The position numbers were made by a program, and so were the translations under genes. A model generated the notes under the pieces. The model worked only from the letters and a program-made list of their open reading frames with translations, searched no databases and had not been told where the DNA came from. A DNA stretch of 39,675 bases from an uncultured bacterium (GTDB lineage: Bacteria; Patescibacteriota; Patescibacteriia; UBA1558; GWA2-36-10), in assembly GCA_937870675.1 (NCBI GenBank), contig CALMZN010000020.1, forward strand, positions 1 through 39,675, given 5' to 3'. This document shows, piece after piece, positions 15,453 through 24,205 of the stretch; position 1 is the first letter of the stretch; every line of letters begins with the position of its first letter.

Positions 15453-17957
15453 TTATTTTTTCTTTTTTAGCTTAGTGGCCAACACATAAAAAATACTTAT
15501 TACCAAAAATCCCAGCAAGATAAACTTTAACATCTTTTTGCTTTGCGAATATCCTTGATTGGCCTCCACGGCACTAGTGCTATTAGTGCTTGTTGAAATT
15601 TTTTCGCCCAAAACTTTTTGCTCCATTTGTAAATCATTTTTATCAAAAACATCCAAGCGCACTACTTTTTCATCAAATTGTAATAAGCCACTGGCAATGA
15701 CTTCAGTACCTTTATCTAATTTTAAATCCTTGGTGTCAAACTTTAAACTCAAGCGCAAATTATATTCTTGGTCAACATCATCGGCTAAATAAATATTTTT
15801 GCCATTTTTTTTGACCACTACTCCGCGCGCCATCACTAATTGCCCATTATATTCTTCATTAAGATCAGCACTATCTATAATCTCTGGTTTAATTATTTCC
15901 TGTTCGCTGTCTAAAATACTTATTTCCTGATCGCTGACAATTTTTACTCTGGGCCAAGGATCAACTCTGGTGATTTTGCCTGACAAATAAATTGTGTCGC
16001 CTCTTTTGTATTTGGCAAAATCTAAAGCGCCGTAGGCCTCAAGCAAACGATTTTCATAATCTAATAAATATAGTATTTTATTATTCTGACCCCAAACCGT
16101 GGCTGTAATATTTCTATTCTCTCCTTTTTTATATTCCAAGTTTTCACCAGCCGCCTGCAGAGTATTTACAATGTTTGCTTGCCCAGGACTCGGACTTTCG
16201 CTGACAAACCATTCGTTGTTGGCTAGGTCCCAAGCATAGGACTGGCTTTCGGGAATTTTTTCATATTTTACTTCTTGCCAGACCTCATTCAATGGCGTGA
16301 GCAGGCGCACGCTGTCTGTAGTGTTGTTCAAAGTAATTTGACTAGTATTTCTATCAAGCACCAAAAAACTTCCAGCCGAAATAATTGTACTAGTAGCAAA
16401 AACATACGGCTTACTGCCACCCTCTTCATCGTCTAATTGCCAGCCAAGCAAATCAATGTTTTTGACGCTAGCGTTGTATAGTTCTACCCACTCAGCATCA
16501 TCACTGCCCACTGGATTTGGTAAAACTTCAGTGATCAACAAATCCTCTGTTCTAAAATCTATGGGCTTAACATCGACCAACTTCAAGTCAATCACTTTAT
16601 TTTCCACCACAATATTTTTGGTGACTTCGTTGCTTAGCCCAGCCAAATCAGTGACTTTTAATTTAACCAAATAATTACCGGGCTTTTCGTAAACGTGATT
16701 TTCTTTGGCTTCGTCGCCATTTTGATTATCACCAAAATCCCAAAAATATTTTAACTCCCCTTCTTCGGGATCAAGCGACTCGCTACTTGAAAAAATTATT
16801 TTTGTATTAGCAAAAAATTTATCGCCTTCAATTTTTAGCATTGCTTGCGGCGCTTGATTCTCTGGCAAGACATTGGCTTGGCCGGGTGTGGGACTTGGTG
16901 TCCAAACCAATGACCCATTTATCAAGGCAAAAGTTTTGCCCTCTGGCGCCGAAGCATCATAAACTGCGCTGTCCAACAAATTATTGTCGGGCGAATACAC
17001 CTTCACGCTATCGCCACCAGTATTATTCAAAGATATTTTTGTCTGATTTTTATAAAGCACCAAATACGAGTTTCCCGCCAAAAGCAAACCCTGCCCAATA
17101 GTATATTGTCCGGCCGAATTGTCCTGCACCTTGAAGCCAGACAGATCAACTGTGTTTTGTCCTTGATTAAATAATTCTATCCATTCAGCGTCGTCACTGC
17201 CCACTGGATTGGGCAACAACTCGGATATTTTTATTTGCGCCCAATAATTAGTCGACGCTCTGGTGCCACTACTAACCGGCGCTTCGGAAGCTGGCGTCTC
17301 CGGCTCCTCGTCAGCCGGTGGATCGTCATCGCCACCGCCATCATCTGGTGGCAATGGTGGCCAGTCCGCTTCTGGGCTTTTCACTGCGCCCGGAGTGCCA
17401 CCCAACACAGAACTCTCCTGCCAGTTACTCACTACGCTTTCTTGCGTTAAATTTATTTTTTCCAATGTTTTGCCATTACCACTTGCGCCCCAAGTAGAAT
17501 CATAAACAGCGCTAATACCTTGAGTTTGGCCACCATCAAAACTCAAAGCAATGGTGCTACTAGAATTACCCAAACTCATGACTGTATCAAAAATTGTAAA
17601 GGCAAACCCCGGATGTTCAGTCAAAAAATTCTGCGCGTCAGAGGCAATGATAAAATATTCACTCACGGCAATGGTGCTGGTGCCATTGACCAAATTCAAA
17701 ATATGATTTGAACCATCAAAAAAACGCCAAGTATCAGCGCCTGCCCCAGTCAAAACTTCTATGTTTTCTGAACTGCCATTGTAGACCTCAATCCACTCAC
17801 GACCACTATCTGCCCCATCCAAATCGTACATGATTTCCGAAATCACCAAATCGCTGTTAGCCGCCTGAATGGCCTGCGGGCAAATCAAAACAAATATTAA
17901 AATAGTGACCGCCCAAAGGGCGACCGCCCTTTGGGCGGAAATCGCTTTTCTTTTCAT
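15453..17957 (-). CDS. Lamin-tail-domain (LTD) surface protein with PKD domain and C-terminal TM anchor
   Basis: Three LTD-like segments (LVISEIMYDLDGADSGREWIEVYN; ISELLPNPVGSDDAEWIELFN; ITEVLPNPVGSDDAEWVELYN), PKD YFWDFGDNQNG, C-terminal TM + KKKK. Confidence 0.85.
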   Translation of the reverse strand: MKRKAISAQRAVALWAVTILIFVLICPQAIQAANSDLVISEIMYDLDGADSGREWIEVYNGSSENIEVLTGAGADTWRFFDGSNHILNLVNGTSTIAVSEYFIIASDAQNFLTEHPGFAFTIFDTVMSLGNSSSTIALSFDGGQTQGISAVYDSTWGASGNGKTLEKINLTQESVVSNWQESSVLGGTPGAVKSPEADWPPLPPDDGGGDDDPPADEEPETPASEAPVSSGTRASTNYWAQIKISELLPNPVGSDDAEWIELFNQGQNTVDLSGFKVQDNSAGQYTIGQGLLLAGNSYLVLYKNQTKISLNNTGGDSVKVYSPDNNLLDSAVYDASAPEGKTFALINGSLVWTPSPTPGQANVLPENQAPQAMLKIEGDKFFANTKIIFSSSESLDPEEGELKYFWDFGDNQNGDEAKENHVYEKPGNYLVKLKVTDLAGLSNEVTKNIVVENKVIDLKLVDVKPIDFRTEDLLITEVLPNPVGSDDAEWVELYNASVKNIDLLGWQLDDEEGGSKPYVFATSTIISAGSFLVLDRNTSQITLNNTTDSVRLLTPLNEVWQEVKYEKIPESQSYAWDLANNEWFVSESPSPGQANIVNTLQAAGENLEYKKGENRNITATVWGQNNKILYLLDYENRLLEAYGALDFAKYKRGDTIYLSGKITRVDPWPRVKIVSDQEISILDSEQEIIKPEIIDSADLNEEYNGQLVMARGVVVKKNGKNIYLADDVDQEYNLRLSLKFDTKDLKLDKGTEVIASGLLQFDEKVVRLDVFDKNDLQMEQKVLGEKISTSTNSTSAVEANQGYSQSKKMLKFILLGFLVISIFYVLATKLKKKK
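17908..17939. repeat. Palindromic repeat element copy 2, inside the LTD-protein signal peptide
   Basis: Same 30-mer CCGCCCAAAGGGCGACCGCCCTTTGGGCGG as in trmD. Confidence 0.92.
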
Positions 17958-18030
17958 ATTTTTTTATTAGCTTAGCCGGGATTTGGAGATACAGGCAAAC
18001 TCCAAGCCCCGACCAAGACAATATGTGAAT

Positions 18031-18444
18031 CTAATTGTCCTCTTCAATTTGAATTTCCTCGATATCGATTTCTTCCTCTTTGGCATTTTCGTCGCCTTTG
18101 GACTCCTTCTTTTGACTGCCACCGAGCATGATCAGGTCAGAAGCCACAATTTCGGTCATATATTTTTTGACCTTATTTTTATCTTCCCAAGATCTGTTCT
18201 GCAGACGTCCCTCGATAAAAACTTTGGAGCCCTTTTTCAAATAGGCCGTGATGATTTCGGCCAAATGCCCCCAAGCCACCACCCGATGAAACTCGGCCCG
18301 ATTCTTTTTTTCCTTGGTTTTGGCATCGCGCCAAACATAATTAGTGGCCAAAGTCATGGTGGCTACCGCTTGTCCACTGGGCAAATTCTTGCTGATCGGA
18401 TCTTTGGTAATGTTGCCGATCATACTTACCTTGTTTAGGTCCAT
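18031..18444 (-). CDS. ssb: Single-stranded DNA-binding protein
   Basis: MDLNKVSMIGNITKDPISKNLPSGQAVATMTLATNYVWRD...EFHRVVAWGHLAEIITAYLKKGSKVFIEGRLQNRSW. Confidence 0.95.
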   Translation of the reverse strand: MDLNKVSMIGNITKDPISKNLPSGQAVATMTLATNYVWRDAKTKEKKNRAEFHRVVAWGHLAEIITAYLKKGSKVFIEGRLQNRSWEDKNKVKKYMTEIVASDLIMLGGSQKKESKGDENAKEEEIDIEEIQIEEDN

Positions 18445-18546
18445 ATCGCTTTTCCTTTCCTTGTCTGCTATTTTTTAAGCAGAATAATTATTAAAGCCAA
18501 ACCAAAAACCCCTATTTAACCCATGCCAAAATAGGGGTAGTTTGGA

Positions 18547-18575
18547 TTGACAAAAATGATTATTTATTTTAGAAT
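18547..18575 (+). promoter_or_regulatory. Sigma70-type promoter
   Basis: TTGACA-N17-TAGAAT. Confidence 0.7.
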
Positions 18576-18581
18576 TCAAAT

Positions 18582-18670
18582 TGAGGTTAACCATTCCTTC
18601 AGGGGATATGGCAATCTCAAAATCGCTTTTCTTAACAAAGTCCCGCCTATAAAGCGGGGTTTTGTTTTTT
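18582..18670 (+). ncRNA. Candidate orphan sRNA 4 (~89 nt)
   Basis: TTGAG...CCAT..ATGG..CTCAA stem followed by CCCGC/GCGGG terminator and T-run; no + strand gene downstream. Confidence 0.5.
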
Positions 18671-18847
18671 ATGTAAAATAAATAATCGTAAAAAATATTA
18701 TTAATCCAAGTGGATTTAACAGAAAAATTTGTTTTATTGTTAAAAATATAAAACATCGCTTTTCTTTACCTTGCTTATAGCCGTCTATAACAATAATGAC
18801 GGCTTATTTTGCCGTCATCTTAGCACCCGATATTTTATTGTCAAGAC

Positions 18848-19447
18848 CTAGTCCAAATATTTTCCCAAAAAACTGCGCCGATGCAGTGGGCATAAGCCAT
18901 GTTTTTTTATCAAGCGCAAATGCTCCTTAGTGCCATAGCCCTTATGTTGATCAAAATTATAAAGCGGAAATTCTTTGTGCCAATCGGTCATTAGCTGGTC
19001 ACGAAACACTTTGGCAATAATTGAAGCGGCCGCAATTTCTTCATGCCTGCTTTCGCCATGTTGGAAAAATTCAAGTTCAGTGTCTGGCCAATATTTTTTG
19101 GCCGCTCCCACATAGTCAGCCACAATATTTATTTCACCGTGATTGATGTTGATAATTTTTTTTAATAAATCACTAAGCGCTTCTTGCATGACCAAAATAT
19201 TAGCCACCTGAATACCACGCTGATCAATAACTTGATTATCAATCATTTTAATACTAAACAAAAAATTTTCCACTATCAACTCGTTCAGGATTTCTCTTTT
19301 TTTCTGAGACAACAATTTGGAATCCCGAACTTGTTTTAAAATATTTTTTTGTTCTGCTGAATTCATAGAAAAAACCGCGGTAGCCACAATCGGCCCAGCT
19401 ACTGGTCCCCTACCCACCTCGTCAAGACCAATTTTGTATTTAGCCAT
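18848..19447 (-). CDS. rnhB: Ribonuclease HII
   Basis: KIGLDEVGRGPVAGPIVATAVF, DSKLLSQKKRE, AAASIIAKVFRD, HKGYGTKEH. Confidence 0.95.
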   Translation of the reverse strand: MAKYKIGLDEVGRGPVAGPIVATAVFSMNSAEQKNILKQVRDSKLLSQKKREILNELIVENFLFSIKMIDNQVIDQRGIQVANILVMQEALSDLLKKIININHGEINIVADYVGAAKKYWPDTELEFFQHGESRHEEIAAASIIAKVFRDQLMTDWHKEFPLYNFDQHKGYGTKEHLRLIKKHGLCPLHRRSFLGKYLD

Positions 19448-19466
19448 ATTTGTATATTATACTTTT

Positions 19467-19496
19467 TTGACATAAAAAAGAAATACCAGCTATACT
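19467..19496 (+). promoter_or_regulatory. Sigma70-type promoter
   Basis: TTGACA-N18-TATACT upstream of the 19538 gene. Confidence 0.65.
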
Positions 19497-19537
19497 TCTT
19501 GTGATGCACCAGAACCTAATAAATAAGGGAGGTGGTC

Positions 19538-20041
19538 ATGGGACAACAACTCAAAGCCAAGATGGTGGTTTTTGAAAAACCGCAAATCGACAGTTTCGAT
19601 TCAGAATGTTGGCTTGAGAGCATTTCGATATTTACTCTTCCTCTCTTCTATTTTCTGGAACACGGGCGTGTCTTACCACAAGAAACCCACCAAAACGATT
19701 GCTCCTACCTACACCCCTACTTCCAGATCCGAGAGACAAGAGTAGAAGAGAACTGCTCAGTTGATGAAATGATGGAGGCCGAGAGCGAAGAGCTGGACAT
19801 GTCTCTAGCTGACCGAGATGTTGATTGGAAAGAACATGATGCCTTGGAAAGGCAATTTGATCTTGAAAATGAAGCTGGGGCAGATGGCTTTGTGATTATC
19901 ACTTTGCCAAAATCAATCCTTTCCCTGACACCTTGGGATACCCCCCGTGAAAACGAGGAAGAAATGCTGTGGGGCTTTGACCTCACTGCCAGCAACATCC
20001 CTCGCACACCCATAACCTGCCAATACAGCAGGTACTCCTAA
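19538..20041 (+). CDS. Acidic hypothetical protein
   Basis: GGGAGGTGG Shine-Dalgarno before ATGGGACAAC; own promoter and terminator. Confidence 0.65.
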   Translation: MGQQLKAKMVVFEKPQIDSFDSECWLESISIFTLPLFYFLEHGRVLPQETHQNDCSYLHPYFQIRETRVEENCSVDEMMEAESEELDMSLADRDVDWKEHDALERQFDLENEAGADGFVIITLPKSILSLTPWDTPRENEEEMLWGFDLTASNIPRTPITCQYSRYS

Positions 20042-20044
20042 AAC

Positions 20045-20080
20045 ACCCCGCGGACAATTCTGCGGGGTGTTCACTTTTTT
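20045..20080 (+). terminator. Rho-independent terminator
   Basis: ACCCCGC ... GCGGGGT, then TTCACTTTTTT. Confidence 0.75.
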
Positions 20081-20087
20081 ATTAATT

Positions 20088-21311
20088 TTACTTACTCATA
20101 GCTTTGGCTATTCGCTCAATGGCCAACACAAAAGCCGCTGTTCGATAATCTATTTTTTTCTCCTTGGCTGTGTCAAAAACTTTTTGCCAAGCGTCAATCA
20201 TTTTGTCTTTGAGTTTGGTATTTACTTCTTCCTCACTCCAATATTGGTCGGCTTTGTTTTGCAACCATTCAAAATAAGAAACAGTCACGCCTCCGGCATT
20301 AGCCAAAACATCGGGTATTACTTCCACCCCTTTGGCAAATAATATTTCGTCGGCCTCGGACGTAGTTGGGCCATTGCCCATTTCCAAAATAACCTTGGCC
20401 TTGATGCTTGGCGCGTTGTCGACTGTAATTTGATTTTCCAAGGCCGCTGGCACCAAAACATCAAGCTCTAGAGCAAAAAATTCTTCCAAAGAAATTTCTT
20501 TGACGCCAAGCAAGCCACCCAAAGATTGTTTATTTTTTTTGCGCTCCAAAATTTCTGGGACATTAAGCCCGCTTTCATTGTAAATGACATTTTTGGAATC
20601 AGCCACAGCTACCACCTTGTAGCCCTGCTCAAATAGCGCCTTGACTATACCGCCACCCACATTACCAAGGCCCTGTATGGCTACTGACATTTTGCCTGGC
20701 TCCCAAGATCTCTTGTTGACCAAGTCATTCAAGACCATCATCCCACCACTAGCTGTGGCCTGATCTCTACCTTGAGAGCCACCCATATCCAAGGGCTTGC
20801 CAGTGACCACCGCGAATTGTTTTTGGCCAACTACTTTGGAATATTCGTCAGCCATCCAAGCCATTGTTTGAGGATTGGTGTAGACATCTGGCGCTGGGAT
20901 ATCTTTATCTGGCCCAATCACATCTTGAAAAGCCCGAACCCAAGCGCGAGAAATTTTTTCTAGCTCATTGCTACTCAATGATTTGGTATCTACCACTACT
21001 CCGCCCTTGGCTCCGCCCATAGGTATATCAACTACGGCTGTTTTGATGCTCATCCAAAAAGCCAAGGCCTTGACCTCGTTGATATCGACTTGCGGATGAA
21101 AACGAACACCTCCTTTGTATGGACCACGAGCGTTGTTGTACTGCACGCGATAACCCTCATATATTTCCAAAGTGTTATCGTCTTTTTTTATTGCTAAATT
21201 AGCCGTGATTATTTTATCAGGCACGCTCAATATTTTAAATATTTCTGGACTCAATTTAATTATAGCAGCTGCTTTTGTTAGCTGTTGTAAAGCATTATCA
21301 AATGGATTCAT
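20088..21311 (-). CDS. gdhA: Glutamate dehydrogenase
   Basis: YRVQYNNARGPYKGGVRFHPQVDINEVKALAFWMSIKTAVVDIPMGGAKGGV. Confidence 0.95.
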   Translation of the reverse strand: MNPFDNALQQLTKAAAIIKLSPEIFKILSVPDKIITANLAIKKDDNTLEIYEGYRVQYNNARGPYKGGVRFHPQVDINEVKALAFWMSIKTAVVDIPMGGAKGGVVVDTKSLSSNELEKISRAWVRAFQDVIGPDKDIPAPDVYTNPQTMAWMADEYSKVVGQKQFAVVTGKPLDMGGSQGRDQATASGGMMVLNDLVNKRSWEPGKMSVAIQGLGNVGGGIVKALFEQGYKVVAVADSKNVIYNESGLNVPEILERKKNKQSLGGLLGVKEISLEEFFALELDVLVPAALENQITVDNAPSIKAKVILEMGNGPTTSEADEILFAKGVEVIPDVLANAGGVTVSYFEWLQNKADQYWSEEEVNTKLKDKMIDAWQKVFDTAKEKKIDYRTAAFVLAIERIAKAMSK

Positions 21312-21364
21312 TTTTTTACCTCTCCTTATACCCCTATAAATTAAATTTATTTAACGGAGTGAGT

Positions 21365-22306
21365 TTATTTACTCCAGTCCGGACCAGAGGCCTGGCCTTT
21401 CTGAAGATATTTGTAAGCTTGCAAGGCGGCTTTGGCTCCCTCGCCAGCCGAGATGACCACCTGCTTGTAGGCAATTTGGGAAATGTCGCCAGCCGCAAAT
21501 ATGCCTGGCACATTGGTCTCACAATCAGCGTTGATTTTGATCTCGCGCAACTCGGTCAGGTCCAACAAATCCTTGACCCAATCGGTTTTGGCAATATGAC
21601 CAATTTCCACAAAAACGCCATCAACTTTTATTTCTTTGATTTCATTTTTTGATTCGTAAACCAAGCTTTCTACTTTTGAACTGCCTTTTATTTCTTTGGT
21701 GACGGCCTCCAGCATCAGCTCCACCTTGGGATCTTTGCTCACCCGCTGAATCAAGACATCCTCGCCTTTGAGTTTTGGCTGACGCACCAAAAGATAAACC
21801 TTAGCCACGATTTTGCTCAAGTATTCGGCCGCGTCCATAGCAGAGTTTCCCCCACCAACTACGACCACTGTTTTGCCTTTGTATAGCGGACCGTCGCAAG
21901 TAGCGCAATAAGCCACTCCTCGACCAGCCAACTTTTTTTCGCCAGGCACCTCTAAGTTCCTAGGTGTCAAACCAAAAGCCATAATTACTGTTTTGGTTTC
22001 TAGCTGTTTTCCATCGGCTAGCTGTAATACGAAGTTGTTATCTTTTTTTTCCACACCAACCACTTCACCCAAAACCAATTCTGCCCCACTCTTTTCGGCC
22101 TGCGCTAACATTTTTTGACCCAAAGTCGGTCCATCAATTTCATCATAGCCGGGATAATTTTCAATACTATTAGCCAAGGCCATCTGACCGCCAATGTCCA
22201 TAGAAACTATCAGGGTCTTCAGGGCTCTCCGCGCCGCATAAATAGCCGCCGTCAGGCCAGCTGGTCCGCCACCGACAACCACTAGGTCGTATTTGTTGTC
22301 TGTCAT
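21365..22306 (-). CDS. trxB: Thioredoxin-disulfide reductase
   Basis: VVVGGGPAGLTAAIYAARR, GRGVAYCATCDGPLYKGKTVVVVGGGNSAMDAAEYLS. Confidence 0.95.
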   Translation of the reverse strand: MTDNKYDLVVVGGGPAGLTAAIYAARRALKTLIVSMDIGGQMALANSIENYPGYDEIDGPTLGQKMLAQAEKSGAELVLGEVVGVEKKDNNFVLQLADGKQLETKTVIMAFGLTPRNLEVPGEKKLAGRGVAYCATCDGPLYKGKTVVVVGGGNSAMDAAEYLSKIVAKVYLLVRQPKLKGEDVLIQRVSKDPKVELMLEAVTKEIKGSSKVESLVYESKNEIKEIKVDGVFVEIGHIAKTDWVKDLLDLTELREIKINADCETNVPGIFAAGDISQIAYKQVVISAGEGAKAALQAYKYLQKGQASGPDWSK

Positions 22307-22312
22307 AAAAAA

Positions 22313-22636
22313 TTATAGTTGTTTATTAATTTTTTCTAACAAAACTGTTTTGGACTGCATACCCACCATGTCCTCCACTACTTTTCCGTTCTTAAAAATT
22401 TTTAAAGCCGGTATAGACATTATCTCAAACTCTTGGGACTTGAGTTGATTCTCTTCGACGTTAAGTTTAGCAATTTTTATATTGCTTTTGTCTTTCAATT
22501 CTTCGGCCAACTGATCAATGATTGGCCCTTGCATTTTGCAAGGCATACACCACGAGGCCCAAAAATCTACCAAAGCCACTCCCTCAAATTTTTTTATTTC
22601 TTGATCAAAATTTTGATCGTTTAATTCTAGCGCCAT
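22313..22636 (-). CDS. trxA: Thioredoxin (CMPC active site)
   Basis: VALVDFWASWCMPCKMQGPIIDQLA...IMSIPALKIFKNGKVVEDMVG. Confidence 0.93.
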   Translation of the reverse strand: MALELNDQNFDQEIKKFEGVALVDFWASWCMPCKMQGPIIDQLAEELKDKSNIKIAKLNVEENQLKSQEFEIMSIPALKIFKNGKVVEDMVGMQSKTVLLEKINKQL

Positions 22637-22654
22637 AAATTTAAAAATTAATTA

Positions 22655-22918
22655 TTAACTGGTCTTAAATAATATTTCTATTAATTTATTTAATTCCTTT
22701 TTCTTGTTTTTAGCCCCTGACTGATAACAGCCGTTCACTTTGTCGGTGATTAACAAGCGAGTGACGGAGTCCAGCGAGGCACGCGCGGCCAGCACAACTC
22801 GCACCACTTCTTCCACTTCTCTTTTTTCGCCGTACATTTTTTCAATTGCACGAATCTGACCCTCAATGCGATGAAGTTGGGAATAGATTTTTTGTGGATG
22901 ACAAACTTGTTTATTCAT
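22655..22918 (-). CDS. CsoR/RcnR-family (DUF156) transcriptional repressor
   Basis: MNKQVCHPQKIYSQLHRIEGQIRAIEKMYGE...AARASLDSVTRLLITDKVNGC. Confidence 0.9.
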   Translation of the reverse strand: MNKQVCHPQKIYSQLHRIEGQIRAIEKMYGEKREVEEVVRVVLAARASLDSVTRLLITDKVNGCYQSGAKNKKKELNKLIEILFKTS

Positions 22919-22962
22919 ATACCCTCTAGGGGTATTATAGCAAAGCAGTAAAAAGACGTCAA
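22919..22962 (-). promoter_or_regulatory. Promoter and overlapping palindromic operator of the CsoR-like/trx operon
   Basis: Minus strand TTGACG-N17-TATAAT; ATACCC(T)CTA(G)GGGTAT palindrome at 22919-22935 overlaps the -10/TSS. Confidence 0.82.
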
Positions 22963-23046
22963 GTGTGGTGATAAAAAACCACCGACCCCTAACCCCTCCC
23001 GACCTCCCCTTGACAGGGGAGGACTATTTAAGCCCCTTTGTTGTCT

Positions 23047-23074
23047 CGCCCAAAGGGCAACCACCCTCTGGGTG
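23047..23074. repeat. Degenerate copy 3 of the palindromic element, intergenic
   Basis: CGCCCAAAGGGCaACCaCCCTcTGGGtG, 4 differences in 28 from copies 1 and 2. Confidence 0.65.
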
Positions 23075-23133
23075 AAAAGGGAGTTTGGGGGATTTAGAAA
23101 AAAGAGGAATAAGCCCCCTTGTCAAAGGGGGTT

Positions 23134-23153
23134 CCTGCCTGCCGGCAGGCAGG
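23134..23153. repeat. Perfect 20-bp palindrome in repeat-rich intergenic region
   Basis: CCTGCCTGCCGGCAGGCAGG. Confidence 0.8.
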
Positions 23154-23186
23154 TGGGGGATTAAAAAAACCTCACCCCTCAGCTAT

Positions 23187-23215
23187 TTGACAATAATCTT
23201 AATAGGTGATATAAT
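23187..23215 (+). promoter_or_regulatory. Full-consensus sigma70 promoter
   Basis: TTGACA-N17-TATAAT upstream of the 23247 gene. Confidence 0.85.
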
Positions 23216-23246
23216 ATAATGTTTCCATAACCTGGGAGGTTCTTTC

Positions 23247-23507
23247 ATGGCAGACCGCAAGGGTCCTTCGCCAGCCAGTTCGTTCTTCATCTGTCTGGCC
23301 TACACCGCGGCAATCGCACTCGAACTCCGGCTTCTCTGCCATACTTGGTGGCAGGCCGCAGCACTAGTAGGTATCGGCTTTGTCATGTTCTGGATTGTCA
23401 TGATCTTCGCTGGGATGATCGGCATCAAGCGTCACGGTGCCATGCACATCCTACTGATCGCGGACCTTGTTATTTCTGCGCTAATCTACAAGGCCACCTT
23501 CGGGTGA
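23247..23507 (+). CDS. Small membrane protein, hypothetical
   Basis: GGGAGGTTC Shine-Dalgarno, hydrophobic helices, own promoter and terminator. Confidence 0.7.
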   Translation: MADRKGPSPASSFFICLAYTAAIALELRLLCHTWWQAAALVGIGFVMFWIVMIFAGMIGIKRHGAMHILLIADLVISALIYKATFG

Positions 23508-23533
23508 CAATACATCACCCAGAATGGAGAGCG

Positions 23534-23570
23534 AGCCCCGTGGTACACACTGCGGGGCTTTAATTTTGTT
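23534..23570 (+). terminator. Rho-independent terminator
   Basis: AGCCCCG/CGGGGCT stem followed by TTAATTTTG. Confidence 0.7.
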
Positions 23571-23772
23571 TAATTTTAATAATAAATTGGCTAATTTTAG
23601 CCAAAAATATTGCTTCTATAAAGAAAAGAAATAGTAGTAAATACACCTTAAATACGCCTATTGACAATTTTTATAACAGCTGAAATAAATTCGAAGTGAC
23701 AATAAGGGACAAGGAATCAAAAAACCAATTAAAATCTACTATCCTTATGGGATGGTCTCACCCCACACCAAC

Positions 23773-23847
23773 TGGTCCCCTCACCAGGAATCGAACCTGG
23801 ATCTAGAGCTTAGGAGTCTCTTGTTCTATCCATTGAACTATGAGGGG
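23773..23847 (-). tRNA. tRNA-Arg (CCT), CCA present in the DNA
   Basis: CCCCTCATAGTTCAATGGATAGAACAAGAGACTCCTAAGCTCTAGATCCAGGTTCGATTCCTGGTGAGGGGACCA. Confidence 0.92.
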
Positions 23848-23945
23848 GTCAAGTACTGCGGGGCAAGCCCCTGTGTCAAATTTTAGACCCAAAAGGATTG
23901 GTGTTTTTGTCCCTAATATTACGGAAAAGCTTGAGTCGTAATATA

Positions 23946-24074
23946 TTACTGAAGTATTTTGGTCAAAAACTGCGTACGACTCTCAATCATATAAACCCCA
24001 AAGTAAATTACCAAAATTGCTCCGACAATAATTCCTAATCTTTTTAGTTCGGCTTTAATATTTTTGTCAGTCAT
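23946..24074 (-). CDS. 42-aa putative membrane peptide
   Basis: MTDKNIKAELKRLGIIVGAILVIYFGVYMIESRTQFLTKILQ; one TM helix; below the ORF-track length cut-off. Confidence 0.4.
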   Translation of the reverse strand: MTDKNIKAELKRLGIIVGAILVIYFGVYMIESRTQFLTKILQ

Positions 24075-24205
24075 AATCGTGTTTATTAATTAATGCCGTG
24101 TAATTTTAGTATATACGGCTGTTTTTGTCTATAATCTTTTGTTTCTTTGACAATTTTGACTCCTTAAACTAAAATTAAGACGTTAATTTGTAATAAAAAA
24201 ATAAT

